The position numbers were made by a program, and so were the translations under genes. Of a stretch of DNA of 64,000 bases, positions 37,236 through 47,367 are shown piece after piece; positions within the stretch are counted from its first letter, which is position 1; each line of letters opens with the position of its first letter. The stretch is from Ramlibacter sp. (lineage in GTDB: Bacteria; Pseudomonadota; Gammaproteobacteria; Burkholderiales; Burkholderiaceae_C): the NCBI GenBank assembly GCA_019635415.1, contig JAHBZN010000002.1, positions 62,001 to 126,000 of the forward strand, read 5' to 3'. Below the pieces are notes generated by a model. The model ran no database searches. It was not told where the DNA came from and saw only the letters and a program-made list of their open reading frames with translations.

Positions 37236-37943
37236 ATGCGATTTCGTCTGCTCCGTCGCCGCCTCACCATCAGTGCACCGCGCATGGCCGTGCGCAGCGC
37301 CATGCCCTGGCCGTTCCGTTGGCTGGTCATGGCGATTGTTCTGGGGTTCTGCGCGGCGGTGGGGCTCTGGGCGTTCGAGTTTGGCAAGAACATCGCCGGG
37401 GTCGACACCCATGGCAAGGAAGAACTCGCCCAACTGCGCACCGAGGTTGCCCGCCTGCGCGAGGAGCGCGACAAGGTGCAGTCCGTCGTCAACACCTCGG
37501 GCAGCCTGCTGACGGCCGAGCGCGCGGCTCAGGAAAAACTGGCGGCCCAGATCCGCGTGCTGGAAGCCGACAACCGCGCCCTGCGGGACGACCTCGGTTT
37601 CTTTGAAAAGCTCATTCCCTCCAGTGGCATCGAGGGCATCGCCATCCGCGGGCTGCAGGCCGAGGTGATCGGCGAGCACCAGCTCAAATGGCAGGTGCTG
37701 GTGATGCAGCCCGTCAAGAACGCGCCACAGTTCAATGGCAAGCTCGAAATCAGTTTCTCGGGGCTGGACGGAGGCAAGCCGTGGATGATGTCGCTGCCTG
37801 GCGGCCCGCAGGTGCTCCAGTTCAGCCAGTACCGCCGGATCGAGGGAATTGTCGACTTGCCCCCGCAAGCCGTGGTAAAAAACATGTCTGCCCGCGTGGT
37901 GGAAGGCACCGCCACCCGCGCGGTCCAGAGCATCAAACTTTAG
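37236..37943 (+). CDS. DUF6776-like membrane coiled-coil protein
   Basis: A 235-residue protein with a basic N-terminus, one transmembrane span at about residues 27-48 (WLVMAIVLGFCAAVGLWAF) and a coiled coil at about 60-120 (LAQLRTEVARLREERDKVQS). A C-terminal beta-rich domain runs from about 125 to 235. It resembles the uncharacterised DUF6776 family, usually next to bactofilin and erpA genes in Burkholderiales, as here. The topology suggests a periplasmic domain anchored in the inner membrane. A role in envelope organisation alongside the bactofilin is a guess from position. Confidence 0.8.
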   Translation: MRFRLLRRRLTISAPRMAVRSAMPWPFRWLVMAIVLGFCAAVGLWAFEFGKNIAGVDTHGKEELAQLRTEVARLREERDKVQSVVNTSGSLLTAERAAQEKLAAQIRVLEADNRALRDDLGFFEKLIPSSGIEGIAIRGLQAEVIGEHQLKWQVLVMQPVKNAPQFNGKLEISFSGLDGGKPWMMSLPGGPQVLQFSQYRRIEGIVDLPPQAVVKNMSARVVEGTATRAVQSIKL

Positions 37944-37966
37944 AACCCACTCGTTGAGGAGTCCGC

Positions 37967-38362
37967 ATGTTTGGCAAAAAGGCACAACCACCGATCAAGA
38001 GCCTGATCGCCCAAGGCAGCCGTATCGAAGGCAATCTCAAGTTCACCGACGGCCTGCGCGTGGATGGGGAGGTCATGGGGGACATCCGGGCCAACGCCGA
38101 AAGCCCGAGCATCCTGGTGATCTCCGAGAGCGCGAGCGTCCACGGCGAGATCCATGCCGATCACGTGATCATCAACGGCAGCGTTCAGGGGCCGGTTCAC
38201 GCTCTGGAACTGCTCGAACTCCAGCCCAAGGCCCGCATCGAGGGCGACGTGCATTACCGCGCGGTCGAAATGCACCAGGGCGCGATGATTTCTGGGCAAC
38301 TGCACCCGACGCAGGGCGCGGACGAAAAGCCCTTACTGAAACTGGCGGCAAATAACTTCTGA
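37967..38362 (+). CDS. Bactofilin (polymer-forming cytoskeletal protein)
   Basis: A 131-residue bactofilin. The core GNLKFTDGLRVDGEVMGDIRA and the following hydrophobic repeats about every 17 residues (SASVHGEI, SVQGPVHA, RIEGDV, MISGQL) form the right-handed beta-helix that self-assembles into filaments. Short flexible ends flank it. Bactofilins position cell-wall enzymes in other bacteria; this window also has an M23 peptidase 1.6 kb away, though unlinked. ATG 37967 follows gaggagtccgc, 23 bp after the DUF6776 gene, so the two are probably one operon. Confidence 0.93.
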   Translation: MFGKKAQPPIKSLIAQGSRIEGNLKFTDGLRVDGEVMGDIRANAESPSILVISESASVHGEIHADHVIINGSVQGPVHALELLELQPKARIEGDVHYRAVEMHQGAMISGQLHPTQGADEKPLLKLAANNF

Positions 38363-38420
38363 CTGAATTCCCGACGAAAACAATGTAGTATTTACGTCGA
38401 AAAGTCACCCGGAGTACCCC

Positions 38421-38786
38421 ATGAGCGCAGTTCCCGACAACATCCAGACCGACATGCCCGTGCCGCTGATCTTCACAGACAGCGCGGCGGCCAAGGTGGC
38501 GGACCTGATTGCCGAGGAAGGCAACCCCGACCTCAAGCTGCGCGTGTTCGTGCAGGGTGGAGGCTGCTCGGGCTTCCAGTATGGTTTCACCTTCGATGAA
38601 ATCACCAACGAAGACGACACGGTGATGACCAAGAATGGCGTGTCCCTGCTGATCGACGCCATGAGCTACCAGTACCTCGTTGGCGCCGAGATCGACTACA
38701 AGGAAGACCTCCAGGGCGCGCAGTTCGTGATCAAGAACCCCAATGCCACCAGCACCTGCGGCTGTGGCTCCAGCTTCTCGACCTGA
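38421..38786 (+). CDS. erpA: Iron-sulfur cluster insertion protein ErpA
   Basis: A 121-residue A-type carrier that delivers Fe-S clusters to apoproteins. The three ligand cysteines are in [11 protein letters not shown] (one) and the C-terminal [10 protein letters not shown] (two). [15 protein letters not shown] is specific for ErpA rather than IscA or SufA. ATG 38421 follows acccggagtacccc. A TAGTAT box near 38385-38392 could give it a separate promoter. It converges with anmK. Confidence 0.95.
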   Translation: MSAVPDNIQTDMPVPLIFTDSAAAKVADLIAEEGNPDLKLRVFVQGGGCSGFQYGFTFDEITNEDDTVMTKNGVSLLIDAMSYQYLVGAEIDYKEDLQGAQFVIKNPNATSTCGCGSSFST

Positions 38787-38811
38787 TTCCTGCAGGCGCT
38801 GGCCGGCGGAC

Positions 38812-39921
38812 TCAGGCCGGGTAGATCGCTCCCAGCACACGGGCGCCTCGGGCGCCCGTCGTGCTTCTGAGGTCGAGTGTTTCGCGCCGTACGGTCTTGC
38901 GTGCCAGCCAGGCAAACGCAGCGGCCTCGACTTGCTGAGGCGGCAGACCGCGTTCCTCGCTGGACAGGACCTTCTGGCCGGGCAGCAGGGCCTGTAGCCG
39001 CTGCATCAGATGCTGATTGAGGGCGCCGCCACCACACACCACCAGTTCACCGGCCTGCGGGGCGTGGTCGAGCAGCGCCTGGGCGCAGGTGCGTGCCGTG
39101 AGTTCGGCCAGCGTGGCCTGCACATCCACCGGCAGCAAATGGCCCTGAACGGCCAGGGCATGCTCGAGCCACTCCTGATTGAACAGGTCTCGCCCCGTGC
39201 TCTTGGGCGGTGCCTGCTCGAAATAAGGGTGCGCTAGCAGGGCTTGCAGCAGCCTGGCCTGGACGGTGCCGCTTGCCGCCCAGGCGCCGTTCCGGTCAAA
39301 AGGCTGGCCCGTGTGTCTTTCGCACCAGTGGTCCATCAGCGCATTGGCGGGACCGCAATCGAAGCCGCCAAGCAGCCCCTGGGGGTCCAGCAGGGTCAGG
39401 TTCGCGATGCCTCCAAGATTCAGGACGCCCACCTGCTGGTCAGGCTGGGTGAACACTGCCTCGTGAAAGAACGGCGCGAGCGGGGCACCCTGTCCGCCGG
39501 CGGCTACGTCGCGGCTGCGGAAATCCGCCACCACGTCGATACCGGTCAATTCGGCCAGCAGCGCGGGATGGTTGAGTTGCAGCGTGTACCCCGTTCCATC
39601 GAATGCCTGTGGCTGGTGTCGCACGGTCTGTCCATGCGCCCCAATGGCGTTCACCGCCTGGGCAGGCACCCCGGCTTCGGCCAGCAGATCCTTCACGACG
39701 GCGGCATAGACCCGCACGAGTGCGTTGGCCGCCAGGGCGGCGTCATGGAGTTCGTTGTGGCCCGGGCGGTTCAGCGCGAGCAGTGAAGACCGCAGGTGTG
39801 CCTCCAGCGGCCTTGAGGCGTGGACAAGGCACCGCGGCGCGGGGCCCGAAAAATCCGCCAGCACACCGTCGACGCCATCCAGCGACGTGCCGGACATCAG
39901 GCCGACGTAAAGCTCCTTCAC
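38812..39921 (-). CDS. anmK: Anhydro-N-acetylmuramic acid kinase
   Basis: A 369-residue cytosolic kinase that opens and phosphorylates 1,6-anhydroMurNAc from cell-wall turnover, giving MurNAc-6-phosphate. [17 protein letters not shown] is the N-terminal ATP/phosphate motif; [11 protein letters not shown] and [10 protein letters not shown] are further AnmK signatures. [14 protein letters not shown] and the AFAWLARK tail complete the family. It sits 15 bp downstream of a peptidoglycan peptidase gene on the same strand, a sensible cell-wall pairing. Confidence 0.96.
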   Translation of the reverse strand: MKELYVGLMSGTSLDGVDGVLADFSGPAPRCLVHASRPLEAHLRSSLLALNRPGHNELHDAALAANALVRVYAAVVKDLLAEAGVPAQAVNAIGAHGQTVRHQPQAFDGTGYTLQLNHPALLAELTGIDVVADFRSRDVAAGGQGAPLAPFFHEAVFTQPDQQVGVLNLGGIANLTLLDPQGLLGGFDCGPANALMDHWCERHTGQPFDRNGAWAASGTVQARLLQALLAHPYFEQAPPKSTGRDLFNQEWLEHALAVQGHLLPVDVQATLAELTARTCAQALLDHAPQAGELVVCGGGALNQHLMQRLQALLPGQKVLSSEERGLPPQQVEAAAFAWLARKTVRRETLDLRSTTGARGARVLGAIYPA

Positions 39922-39936
39922 GCCGTGTGGCCCGGC

Positions 39937-41289
39937 TTACTGGGCGCTGGCTTGCTGGACGGAGCCGGCGGCGGCCAGTTGCACCCGCATGGCCGCGGCC
40001 GCACGGTCAAATGCAGGCTTGGCCGCTGCAGATACCGGAATCGACTCGCTCTGCTTGGCAATGGTCAACGGGTCCTGGTGCTGGCCGTTGACGCGGAATT
40101 CGAAATGCAGGTGCGGCCCCGTGGCCCAACCCGTGGAACCCACGGCGCCGATGTTGTCTCCCTGGCTGACGCTCTGGCCGCGCTTCACGAAGATGCGGCT
40201 CAGGTGGGCGTACACCGTGGTGTTGTTGTTGCGGTGCTTCACGAACACCACGTTGCCAAAACCGTTCTGCACACCGGCGAACTCGACCACGCCATCGCCC
40301 ACGGTGCGAACGGGGGTGCCCGTGGGGGCCGCATAGTCCACGCCAAGGTGGGCACGCCACTTCTTGAGAATCGGGTGAAAGCGCATCTTGAAGCCGCTGG
40401 TCACGCGCGAGAACTGCATCGGCGATGTCAGGAAGGCGCGTCGCAGGCTTTGCCCGTCGAGTGTGTAGTAGCCGCCTTTCTGGCCTGGCTCCTGGAACCA
40501 CATCGCCTGATAGGTCTTGCCGTTGTTGACGAACTCCGCCGACAGCACGCGGCCCGTGCGCAGGGGCTCACCGTCAGCTTCAAGCGATTCGTAGATCACG
40601 CTGAAGCGGTCGCCCTTGCGCAGAGCGCGATGGAAGTCGATGTCACCCGAGAAAATCTCGGCCACCTGCACGGCCACGGCATCGGGGATGCGCGATTCGT
40701 CGGTGGCGGCAAACAGCGAGGACTTGATGGTGCCGCTGCCCAGCCGGCTGGAAGCCGCCAGCGGGGCGCTCTCGATGCGCGAGGTGAAGCCCTGGGCCGA
40801 CTTCTCGATCACGAGGCGGCTGAAACGGCCGTCGTCCTCGGGCGTCCAGCGCGCGCTCAGCTTGAGCAGGCCGTTGTGGTCGTCGGCCTCGGCCGTCACG
40901 GTGCGGCCCGCGCGGCCCAGCAACCCGTTGCGGAAATTGGCGTCGCTGCGCAGAAAGGCTGCGGCGGCGAGATCGTCGATGCCCAGCCGTTTGAGCAGCG
41001 AGTCGGCGGTGTCGCTGGAGCGGGTCAGCTCGGAGCGGAACAGCTTGAAGCTGTGCACGTCCAGTGCGTCGATCTGTCCCTGCAGCGGCAGCGGCTCCAC
41101 GGCCTCGATGACCTCGCGGACCGGCAGATCGGCGGCGTCGGGCGCCAGAGAGGCAACGGCATAGGCGCCGCCACCGCCACCCAGCATGAGCGCGGCGACC
41201 AATGCGGTCATCTGCCTGGGATGGTGTTCAATTGTGTGGGCCAGCCGGGACAAAAGCGCGTTCCCGGCGGCAATCAAGCCGTTGTTCAA
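39937..41289 (-). CDS. M23-family peptidoglycan peptidase
   Basis: A ~450-residue membrane-anchored zinc endopeptidase. I start at TTG 41289, which follows ggggactcatc; ATG 41397 would add 36 residues unlike the family. One span near residues 25-48 ([20 protein letters not shown]) anchors it. A helical/OapA-like middle region follows, and the LytM domain lies at about residues 310-415. Zinc ligands are in [11 protein letters not shown] (His, Asp) and GPHLHFEFR (His-x-His). It should cut cross-links in the wall and is similar to MepM/YebA. anmK lies directly downstream. Confidence 0.9.
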   Translation of the reverse strand: MNNGLIAAGNALLSRLAHTIEHHPRQMTALVAALMLGGGGGAYAVASLAPDAADLPVREVIEAVEPLPLQGQIDALDVHSFKLFRSELTRSSDTADSLLKRLGIDDLAAAAFLRSDANFRNGLLGRAGRTVTAEADDHNGLLKLSARWTPEDDGRFSRLVIEKSAQGFTSRIESAPLAASSRLGSGTIKSSLFAATDESRIPDAVAVQVAEIFSGDIDFHRALRKGDRFSVIYESLEADGEPLRTGRVLSAEFVNNGKTYQAMWFQEPGQKGGYYTLDGQSLRRAFLTSPMQFSRVTSGFKMRFHPILKKWRAHLGVDYAAPTGTPVRTVGDGVVEFAGVQNGFGNVVFVKHRNNNTTVYAHLSRIFVKRGQSVSQGDNIGAVGSTGWATGPHLHFEFRVNGQHQDPLTIAKQSESIPVSAAAKPAFDRAAAAMRVQLAAAGSVQQASAQ

Positions 41290-41454
41290 AAGATGAGTCC
41301 CCAGAAAGAAGCCGTTGCCCCGTCCTTCAGGCCGGGCGGTTCCCTGTGTTTTGGTCGCCAGCGAATTGCAAAAACTGCGCCAATTAAAATCCGGCACAGT
41401 CGATGGGCAACGAGTATAGCCAGCCCACCCCCGGTGTCATCTGAAAAAACCCTT

Positions 41455-42687
41455 ATGAATCAAGCTCAAGTTACAAATTTCCCGGTTACCGAACGGGTTC
41501 AGGAAGCGCTGGCCGTCTCGCTGCGCGGCTGCGATGAGTTGATTCCGCAGGACGAATGGGTCAAGAAGCTGGCCCGCTCCGAGGCCACGGGCACGCCGTT
41601 GCGCATCAAACTGGGGCTGGACCCGACCGCACCGGACATTCATGTCGGGCACACGGTCGTGTTGAACAAAATGCGCCAGCTCCAGGACCTGGGGCACACG
41701 GTGATTTTCCTGATCGGCGACTTCACCTCGATGATCGGCGACCCCTCGGGACGCAACACCACGCGCCCGCCCCTCACGGCCGAGCAGATCAAGGCCAACG
41801 CCGAAACCTACCGGGCCCAGGCTGACAAGATCCTCGATCCCGCCAAAACGGAGCTGCGCTACAACAGCGAGTGGAGCGACCCGCTGGGCGCGCGGGGCAT
41901 GATCCAGCTCGCGGCCAAGTACACGGTGGCGCGGATGATGGAGCGCAACGACTTCCACGACCGCTTCAAGGCCGGCACCTCCATCAGCGTGCACGAGTTC
42001 CTCTACCCGCTGATGCAGGGCTACGACTCGGTCGCCCTGAAGAGCGACCTGGAGCTGGGCGGCACCGACCAGAAGTTCAACCTGCTCATGGGCCGCCACC
42101 TGCAGGCCGAATACGGCCAGGAGCCCCAGTGCATCCTGACCATGCCGCTGCTCGAGGGCCTGGACGGCGTCGACAAGATGTCCAAGAGCAAGAACAACTA
42201 CATCGGCGTGACCGAGGAGCCCAACACCATGTTCGCCAAGGTGCTGTCGATCTCGGACGACCTGATGTGGCGCTGGTACACCCTGCTGAGCTTCCGCAGC
42301 CAGGCCGAGATCGCCGTGCTGAAGCAGGAAGTGGAGGGCGGCCGCAACCCCAAGGACGCCAAGGTGATGCTGGCCAAGGAGATCACCGCGCGCTTCCACA
42401 CGGCGCAGGCCGCGGACGCCGCCGAGCAGGACTTCAACAACCGCAGCAAGGGCGGTGTGCCTGACGATATCCCCCAGGTGACGCTGTCCGGCGCGCCGCT
42501 GGGCATTGGCGCCCTGCTCAAGTCGGCCGGGCTGGCGCCTTCCACGAGTGAAGCCAACCGCCTGATCGACGGCGGCGGTGTGCGCGTGGATTCCAGCGTT
42601 GTCAGCGACCGCGGCCTCAAGCTCGAGGCCGGCACCTACGTGGTTCAGGTGGGCAAGCGCAAGTTCGCGAAGGTGACGCTGGGCTGA
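41455..42687 (+). CDS. tyrS: Tyrosyl-tRNA synthetase
   Basis: A 410-residue class I synthetase attaching tyrosine to tRNA. The HIGH motif appears as HVGH near residue 63 and the KMSKS motif near 241. [15 protein letters not shown] and [13 protein letters not shown] are typical of the TyrZ-type enzymes of betaproteobacteria. A C-terminal S4 RNA-binding domain (about 340-410) is intact. The frame is open for more than 1.6 kb upstream, antisense to the M23 gene, but the conserved protein begins at this ATG. Confidence 0.97.
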   Translation: MNQAQVTNFPVTERVQEALAVSLRGCDELIPQDEWVKKLARSEATGTPLRIKLGLDPTAPDIHVGHTVVLNKMRQLQDLGHTVIFLIGDFTSMIGDPSGRNTTRPPLTAEQIKANAETYRAQADKILDPAKTELRYNSEWSDPLGARGMIQLAAKYTVARMMERNDFHDRFKAGTSISVHEFLYPLMQGYDSVALKSDLELGGTDQKFNLLMGRHLQAEYGQEPQCILTMPLLEGLDGVDKMSKSKNNYIGVTEEPNTMFAKVLSISDDLMWRWYTLLSFRSQAEIAVLKQEVEGGRNPKDAKVMLAKEITARFHTAQAADAAEQDFNNRSKGGVPDDIPQVTLSGAPLGIGALLKSAGLAPSTSEANRLIDGGGVRVDSSVVSDRGLKLEAGTYVVQVGKRKFAKVTLG

Positions 42688-42699
42688 ACCGGGGCCGCC

Positions 42700-43614
42700 G
42701 TGAACGCTCCCCAGTCCAGGCTCATGACGCCGCAGAATCTGCTGCGCGCCTCGGTGGGCGTGGCCGTCGTCACCATTGCGCTCAAGACCCTGGCCTGGTG
42801 GTTGACGGACTCGGTGGGCCTGCTGTCGGACGCCATGGAGTCCTTCGTGAACCTCGCCAGTGCCATTTTTGCGCTGGTGATGGTGACGATCGCCCAGCGC
42901 CCACCCGACGAAGACCACCCCTACGGCCACCACAAGGCCGAATACTTCTCCTCGGGTTTCGAGGGCGTTCTCATCATTGGCGCGGCACTGGGCATCCTGT
43001 GGGCGGCGGGCCACCGGCTGATCGACCCGCAGCCGCTGGAGCAGCTGGGCTGGGGCCTGGCCCTCTCGGTGGTGAGCTCGGCGCTCAACGGCGGGCTGGC
43101 TTGGGCCATGTTCCGGGCCGCGCGGGAGCATCGCTCGATCGCGCTCGAGGCCGACGCGCGCCACCTCGTCACCGACGTCTGGACCTCGGTGGGCGTGGTG
43201 GTCGGGCTGGCGGCCGTGGCGGCGACCGGCTGGCTCTGGCTCGACGCCCTGGTGGGCATGGGCGTGGCGCTGAACATCCTGCGCGAGGGCTTCCATCTGA
43301 TGCGTCGCTCGTCGCAGGGGCTCATGGACGAAGCGCTCGAGCCCGATGTGCTGGCCGAGATCCACAAGACGCTGGACATCTTCGCCCACCCCACCATCCG
43401 ATTCGACCATGTGACGACGCGCAAGGCCGGCCAGCGCCGCTTTGTGGACCTGCACATGCACATGCCCGCGAGCTGGAGCCTGGGCCGGGCCGCGGCCCTG
43501 CGCACGAGCGTGGAGCAGGCACTGATGAGCGCCGTGCCCGGGCTGCGCGCGACCATCCAGTTGCTGCCCAGCGACGTGGAGGCCCACTTTGACGATGAAA
43601 AGGACCTGATCTGA
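42700..43614 (+). CDS. Cation diffusion facilitator transporter
   Basis: A 304-residue inner-membrane CDF exporter of divalent metals such as Zn, Fe, Co or Mn. Six spans (about residues 12-205) include the metal-site motifs [14 protein letters not shown], with the Asp of transmembrane helix 2, and [14 protein letters not shown] in helix 5. [16 protein letters not shown] is the diagnostic loop. The C-terminal cytosolic domain (210-300) is complete. GTG 42700, 12 bp after tyrS, is the first start; ATG 42724 is possible. dtd overlaps its stop by 1 bp. Confidence 0.93.
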   Translation: MNAPQSRLMTPQNLLRASVGVAVVTIALKTLAWWLTDSVGLLSDAMESFVNLASAIFALVMVTIAQRPPDEDHPYGHHKAEYFSSGFEGVLIIGAALGILWAAGHRLIDPQPLEQLGWGLALSVVSSALNGGLAWAMFRAAREHRSIALEADARHLVTDVWTSVGVVVGLAAVAATGWLWLDALVGMGVALNILREGFHLMRRSSQGLMDEALEPDVLAEIHKTLDIFAHPTIRFDHVTTRKAGQRRFVDLHMHMPASWSLGRAAALRTSVEQALMSAVPGLRATIQLLPSDVEAHFDDEKDLI

Positions 43615-44054
43615 TGCTGGCGGTGGTGCAACGAGTGGCTGAGGCGCGCGTGGTGGTGGAGGGCGAGGTCATTGGCGAAATTGCCCGGGGCTTACTGGTA
43701 CTGGTGTGCGCCGAGCGCGGCGACACCGAGTCGCAGGCCGACCGGCTGCTGGCCAAGCTGCTCAAGCTGCGGATCTTCTCCGACGAGGCCGGCAAGATGA
43801 ACCGCAGCGTGCAGGACGTGGCGGGTGGCCTGCTGCTGGTGAGCCAGTTCACGCTGGCGGCCGACACGTCAGGCGGCAACCGGCCCAGCTTCACTGGCGC
43901 GGCCGCGCCCGACGAGGGGCGCCGTCTCTATGACTACGTGGTGGCCCAGGCGCGCGCGGCGCACCCGGTGGTGCAGACCGGCCGGTTCGCGGCGGACATG
44001 AAGGTGCAGCTGGTTAACGACGGGCCGGTGACCATCCCGATGACGGTGCGCTGA
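43614..44054 (+). CDS. dtd: D-aminoacyl-tRNA deacylase
   Basis: A 146-residue homodimeric enzyme that removes D-amino acids wrongly attached to tRNA, including D-Tyr. [20 protein letters not shown] is the invariant SQxT catalytic motif, and [15 protein letters not shown] contains the cross-subunit Gly-Pro motif, here NDGPVT. Length is standard. It follows tyrS and the CDF gene in one coupled run, a plausible link with tyrosyl-tRNA quality control. Confidence 0.97.
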   Translation: MLAVVQRVAEARVVVEGEVIGEIARGLLVLVCAERGDTESQADRLLAKLLKLRIFSDEAGKMNRSVQDVAGGLLLVSQFTLAADTSGGNRPSFTGAAAPDEGRRLYDYVVAQARAAHPVVQTGRFAADMKVQLVNDGPVTIPMTVR

Positions 44055-44074
44055 GCCGCGCGGCCGGCCTCAAC

Positions 44075-44554
44075 TCAATACGGGTTCGGGAAGCCCAGCG
44101 AGCCCAGCAGCAGGATTTCCAGCGCTTCCATCTCGAGCGCGTCGCGCTCATTCGTTTCGTGGTCCCAGCCCTGGGCGTGCAGCGTGCCGTGCACCAGCAG
44201 GTGCGCATAGTGGGCCTGCAGCGTCTTGCGCTGCTCGCGCGCCTCGCGCGCCACCACGGGCCCGCACAGCACCAGGTCGGCCGCAACCACCGGCTGGCGC
44301 GTGTAGTCAAACGTCAGCACGTTGGTGGCGTAGTCCTTGCCCCGGTATTGGTGGTTGAGGCTGCGGCCTTCGTCCTCTGCGACCACGCGCACGGTCAGTT
44401 CGCCCGGGGCGTTCAGGGCAGCACCGATCCAGCGGCGCACCGCCGCGCGCGGCAGGGCCGCGCGGTGGGCGGCGCTGCCGCTGAAGGCCGCGAATTGCAG
44501 TGACAAGGCCAGTTCATGCGTCAAATCGGTCTCCAGTCCTTGCCGGACGGTCAT
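44075..44554 (-). CDS. ybeY: Endoribonuclease YbeY
   Basis: A 159-residue zinc-dependent single-strand RNase for 16S rRNA 3'-end maturation and ribosome quality control. The metal motif [11 protein letters not shown] lies near residues 119-129 and supplies the three His ligands. [16 protein letters not shown] is a second conserved stretch. It lies 10 bp downstream of the phoH-like gene, the standard ybeZ-ybeY order. Confidence 0.96.
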   Translation of the reverse strand: MTVRQGLETDLTHELALSLQFAAFSGSAAHRAALPRAAVRRWIGAALNAPGELTVRVVAEDEGRSLNHQYRGKDYATNVLTFDYTRQPVVAADLVLCGPVVAREAREQRKTLQAHYAHLLVHGTLHAQGWDHETNERDALEMEALEILLLGSLGFPNPY

Positions 44555-44559
44555 TGTTT

Positions 44560-44576
44560 GCTATTTATTTGGTAGC
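44560..44576. repeat. 17-bp half copy of dispersed element, copy 5 (ybeY-phoH junction)
   Basis: GCTATTTATTTGGTAGC matches the first 17 bp of the 49-bp element; the remaining 32 bp are absent. It contains the stop codon of the phoH-like gene (44565-44567). Because the half is nearly palindromic its orientation is uncertain. Confidence 0.55.
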
Positions 44577-45515
44577 GGATGGGGTCTTGCGCGCCGCATC
44601 GTAGGCGTCGACGATGCGGGCCACCAGCGGGTGGCGCACCACGTCGGCGCTGGTGAAGCGGGTGTGGGCAATGCCCACGACCCGCTTGAGCACCCGCTCG
44701 GCATCCACCAGGCCGCTGAGCTGGCCCTTGGGCAGGTCGATCTGGCTCACGTCGCCGGTCACCACGCATTTGCTGCCGAAGCCGATGCGCGTGAGGAACA
44801 TCTTCATCTGCTCGGGGGTGGTGTTCTGCGCCTCGTCCAGGATCACGAAGGCGTTGTTGAGCGTGCGTCCGCGCATGAACGCCAGCGGCGCGATCTCCAG
44901 GGCCTGCCGCTCGAAGGCCTTGGTGACCTTCTCGAACCCCATCAGGTCGTACAGCGCGTCATACAGCGGCCGCAGGTACGGGTCGACCTTCTGGCTCAGG
45001 TCGCCGGGCAGGAAGCCCAGCTTTTCGCCCGCCTCGACCGCCGGACGCGTCAGCACGATGCGCTGCACGGCGCTGCGCTCCAGCGCGTCCACGGCCATGG
45101 CCACCGCCAGGTAGGTCTTGCCGGTGCCGGCCGGCCCGATGCCGAAGGTGATGTCATGCTGGGCGATGTTGTCCAGGTACACGCTCTGGTTCGGCGTGCG
45201 CGCGCGCAGGTCGGCGCGGCGCGTGTGCAGCGTCATGGCGCCGGCCTCGTCCTCGCTCATGGCGGCGTCGCCGGCCAGCATCAGCTGCACCTTGGTGGCG
45301 TCCACCGGCCGGGCGGCGATCTCGTAGAGCGCCTGCAGCACTTCGAGGGCGCGCTGCGCGCGGGCCTTGGGGCCGTCGATCTTGAACTGCTCGTGCCGGT
45401 GGGCAATGCGCACCTGCAGGGCCGCCTCGATCGTGCGCAGGTGCTCGTCGGTGGCGCCGCACAGGTTCGCCAGGCGGGTGTTGTTGGGCGGGGAGAAGGT
45501 GTGTCGGACAATCAT
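44565..45515 (-). CDS. ybeZ: PhoH-like ATPase YbeZ
   Basis: A 316-residue P-loop ATPase/putative RNA helicase that works with YbeY. An N-terminal KH-like part (NNTRLANLCGATDEHLRTIE) precedes Walker A GPAGTGKTY near 126-134 and Walker B AFVILDEAQN near 225-234. Arg-rich TRIGFGSKCVVTGDVSQIDLP is a family motif. The C-terminal few residues end inside a half copy of the dispersed repeat. Its start codon overlaps that of a divergent sensor kinase gene, so its promoter must lie within that gene. Confidence 0.95.
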   Translation of the reverse strand: MIVRHTFSPPNNTRLANLCGATDEHLRTIEAALQVRIAHRHEQFKIDGPKARAQRALEVLQALYEIAARPVDATKVQLMLAGDAAMSEDEAGAMTLHTRRADLRARTPNQSVYLDNIAQHDITFGIGPAGTGKTYLAVAMAVDALERSAVQRIVLTRPAVEAGEKLGFLPGDLSQKVDPYLRPLYDALYDLMGFEKVTKAFERQALEIAPLAFMRGRTLNNAFVILDEAQNTTPEQMKMFLTRIGFGSKCVVTGDVSQIDLPKGQLSGLVDAERVLKRVVGIAHTRFTSADVVRHPLVARIVDAYDAARKTPSATK

Positions 45516-45519
45516 GGCA

Positions 45520-47367
45520 ATGGGAAACCTGCTGCGTTGTATTGTCGCCGCTCTGGCGTTCTGGCTGGGCCAGGGTCCGGTGTCGGCGGGCGTGGTCTCG
45601 CTGACCCAGGCCGAGGCCGCCCTGCCTGGGCCCGGGGGGCAGCCCGGGGACTGGCGGCCGGTGGCGTTGCCGGACGACTGGGAGACCAGTTTCCCCGGCC
45701 ACAGCGGCGCCGTCTGGTACCGGCTGTACTTCGACAGCCTGCCGGACGCCGCGCAGGGCCACGGGCTGATGGGCGTCTACATCCGGCGGGCCTGCACCAA
45801 CGTGGAGGTGTTCCTCAACGGGGAACTGGTGGGCAGCGGCGGCCTCATGACCGAGCCCGTCACCCGCAACTGCTACTACCCCCAGTTGTTCAGCCTGCCG
45901 CGCGCCGTGCTGCGGCCGCAGCGCAACGAACTGCGCATCCGGCTGGTGGGTTATTCGGCGCGCGAGGTGTCCGCGCGCCAGCGCGCGGCCGGCCTGTCGC
46001 CCGTGGAGGTGGGGCTGCTGGCCGACCTGCAGCCCGAATACGATCACCAGCTGTTCTGGAACGTCACGGTGGCGCAGATCATTGCGGTGACCATCTGCGT
46101 GCTGGGCGCGGCCATGCTGGGGCTGGCCGCGGTGCGGCGCAAGGACAGCTACCTGCTGTTCTTCGGCCTGTTCTCGGTGGGCTGGGCGGGCATCAGCACC
46201 CGGCTGTTCGTGCAGCATGTGCCGCTGTCCTACCTGCACACCGAGGTCCTGATCTGCAGTGCGTTCCCGCCGGTACTGGGCTGCGCCTACCTGTTTCTGC
46301 TGCGCTTCGTGGACTACCGCTCGCGCTGGATCGACGGCTTCCTGCTGCTGCAGGCGCTGCTGGTGCCCGTGGTGCTGCTGTCGATCAACCCCGCGCACCT
46401 GCTGGCCGCGGCCAGCACGGTCTACAACCTCACCGCGCTGGAGTTCCTGGTCTGCGTGGCGATTTTTGCCCGCATTGCCTGGCGCGGCCGGCGGCGCGAA
46501 TTCTGGCTCATGAGCCTGGTGCTGGTCATGGCGATCGTGCTCGCGGCCATCGAGATCGCGCTGCAGAACAACCTGCTGCCGCTGCCCAAGATCCATGTCA
46601 TCCATTTCGCCATGCCGTTTCTGTTCCTGGTGATTGGCGTGCGGCTGATCCAGTTGTTCGTGCAGGCGCTGAACCGGGCCGAGTCGGTCAATGTCGAGCT
46701 GGAAAAGCGGGTGGCCGAGAAGTCGCGCGAGATCGAGCACAACTACGCCCAGCTGACCGAGCTGCGGACCGAACAGGCCGCGCAAAGCGAGCGCCAGCGC
46801 ATTGCTTCGGATCTGCATGACGACCTGGGCGCCAAGCTGCTGACCATTGCCCAGGCCTCGGATTCCGAGCGCGTGGCCGGCATGGCCCGCCAGGCGCTGG
46901 AGGAAATGCGCCTGAGTGTGCGCGGCCTCACGGCCAGCCCGGCCCGTGCCGAGGACGTCCTGGCCGACTGGCGGGCCGAGTCGGTCTCGCGCCTGGCCGC
47001 GGCCGGGTTCGAGTCCGAATGGATCGCCGACGAGCCCGCGCAGGGGCTGGTGCTGCCGGCGCGAACGCACGTGCAGCTCACGCGCGTGCTGCGCGAGGCG
47101 GTGTCCAACGTCATCCGCCACAGCGGCGGCCGGCGCTGCCGCATCCGCATCAACCTCTGGCCGGACGCGCTGGAACTGGAAGTGGCCGACGACGGGCGGG
47201 GTCTGCCCGGCGGCGCGCGCTCCCAGGGCCATGGCCTGCCGGGCATCGAGCGCCGCGTGCACAAGCTGGCAGGCCGCCATGCACTGGGGCCGGCGCCCGG
47301 GGGAGGCACGCTGTTGCAGGTGGTGATCCCGCTCGAGGTGCAATCCGCTAACATCGACTTGCCATGA
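45520..47367 (+). CDS. Membrane sensor histidine kinase (7TM, HisKA_3 type)
   Basis: A ~615-residue sensor. A signal-like N-terminus is followed by a periplasmic beta-sandwich (about 30-185; WYRLYFDSLP, ACTNVEVFLNGELVG) resembling sensory domains of 7TMR-DISM proteins. Seven or so spans (about 185-385) come next, then a coiled linker and a NarX-type kinase core. The phospho-acceptor is His near 433 in SDLHDDLGAKLL; the ATPase has LREAVSNVIRHSGG (N box) and VADDGRGLPGG / GHGLPGIERR (G boxes). It starts at ATG 45520 or 45514. The response regulator overlaps by 4 bp. Signal unknown. Confidence 0.9.
   Translation: MGNLLRCIVAALAFWLGQGPVSAGVVSLTQAEAALPGPGGQPGDWRPVALPDDWETSFPGHSGAVWYRLYFDSLPDAAQGHGLMGVYIRRACTNVEVFLNGELVGSGGLMTEPVTRNCYYPQLFSLPRAVLRPQRNELRIRLVGYSAREVSARQRAAGLSPVEVGLLADLQPEYDHQLFWNVTVAQIIAVTICVLGAAMLGLAAVRRKDSYLLFFGLFSVGWAGISTRLFVQHVPLSYLHTEVLICSAFPPVLGCAYLFLLRFVDYRSRWIDGFLLLQALLVPVVLLSINPAHLLAAASTVYNLTALEFLVCVAIFARIAWRGRRREFWLMSLVLVMAIVLAAIEIALQNNLLPLPKIHVIHFAMPFLFLVIGVRLIQLFVQALNRAESVNVELEKRVAEKSREIEHNYAQLTELRTEQAAQSERQRIASDLHDDLGAKLLTIAQASDSERVAGMARQALEEMRLSVRGLTASPARAEDVLADWRAESVSRLAAAGFESEWIADEPAQGLVLPARTHVQLTRVLREAVSNVIRHSGGRRCRIRINLWPDALELEVADDGRGLPGGARSQGHGLPGIERRVHKLAGRHALGPAPGGGTLLQVVIPLEVQSANIDLP

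Noticed and set aside
38981..39030. A ggcctgtagcc stretch in anmK resembling the dispersed element's end
   Set aside because: The rest of the 49-bp pattern is missing and the codons give the conserved AnmK segment [14 protein letters not shown], so the match is chance.
39820..41454. A 1.6-kb open extension upstream of tyrS, giving a 955-residue frame
   Set aside because: It is antisense to the M23 peptidase and anmK genes, whose motifs are intact; it carries no tyrosyl-tRNA synthetase-like sequence and the true ATG is at 41455.
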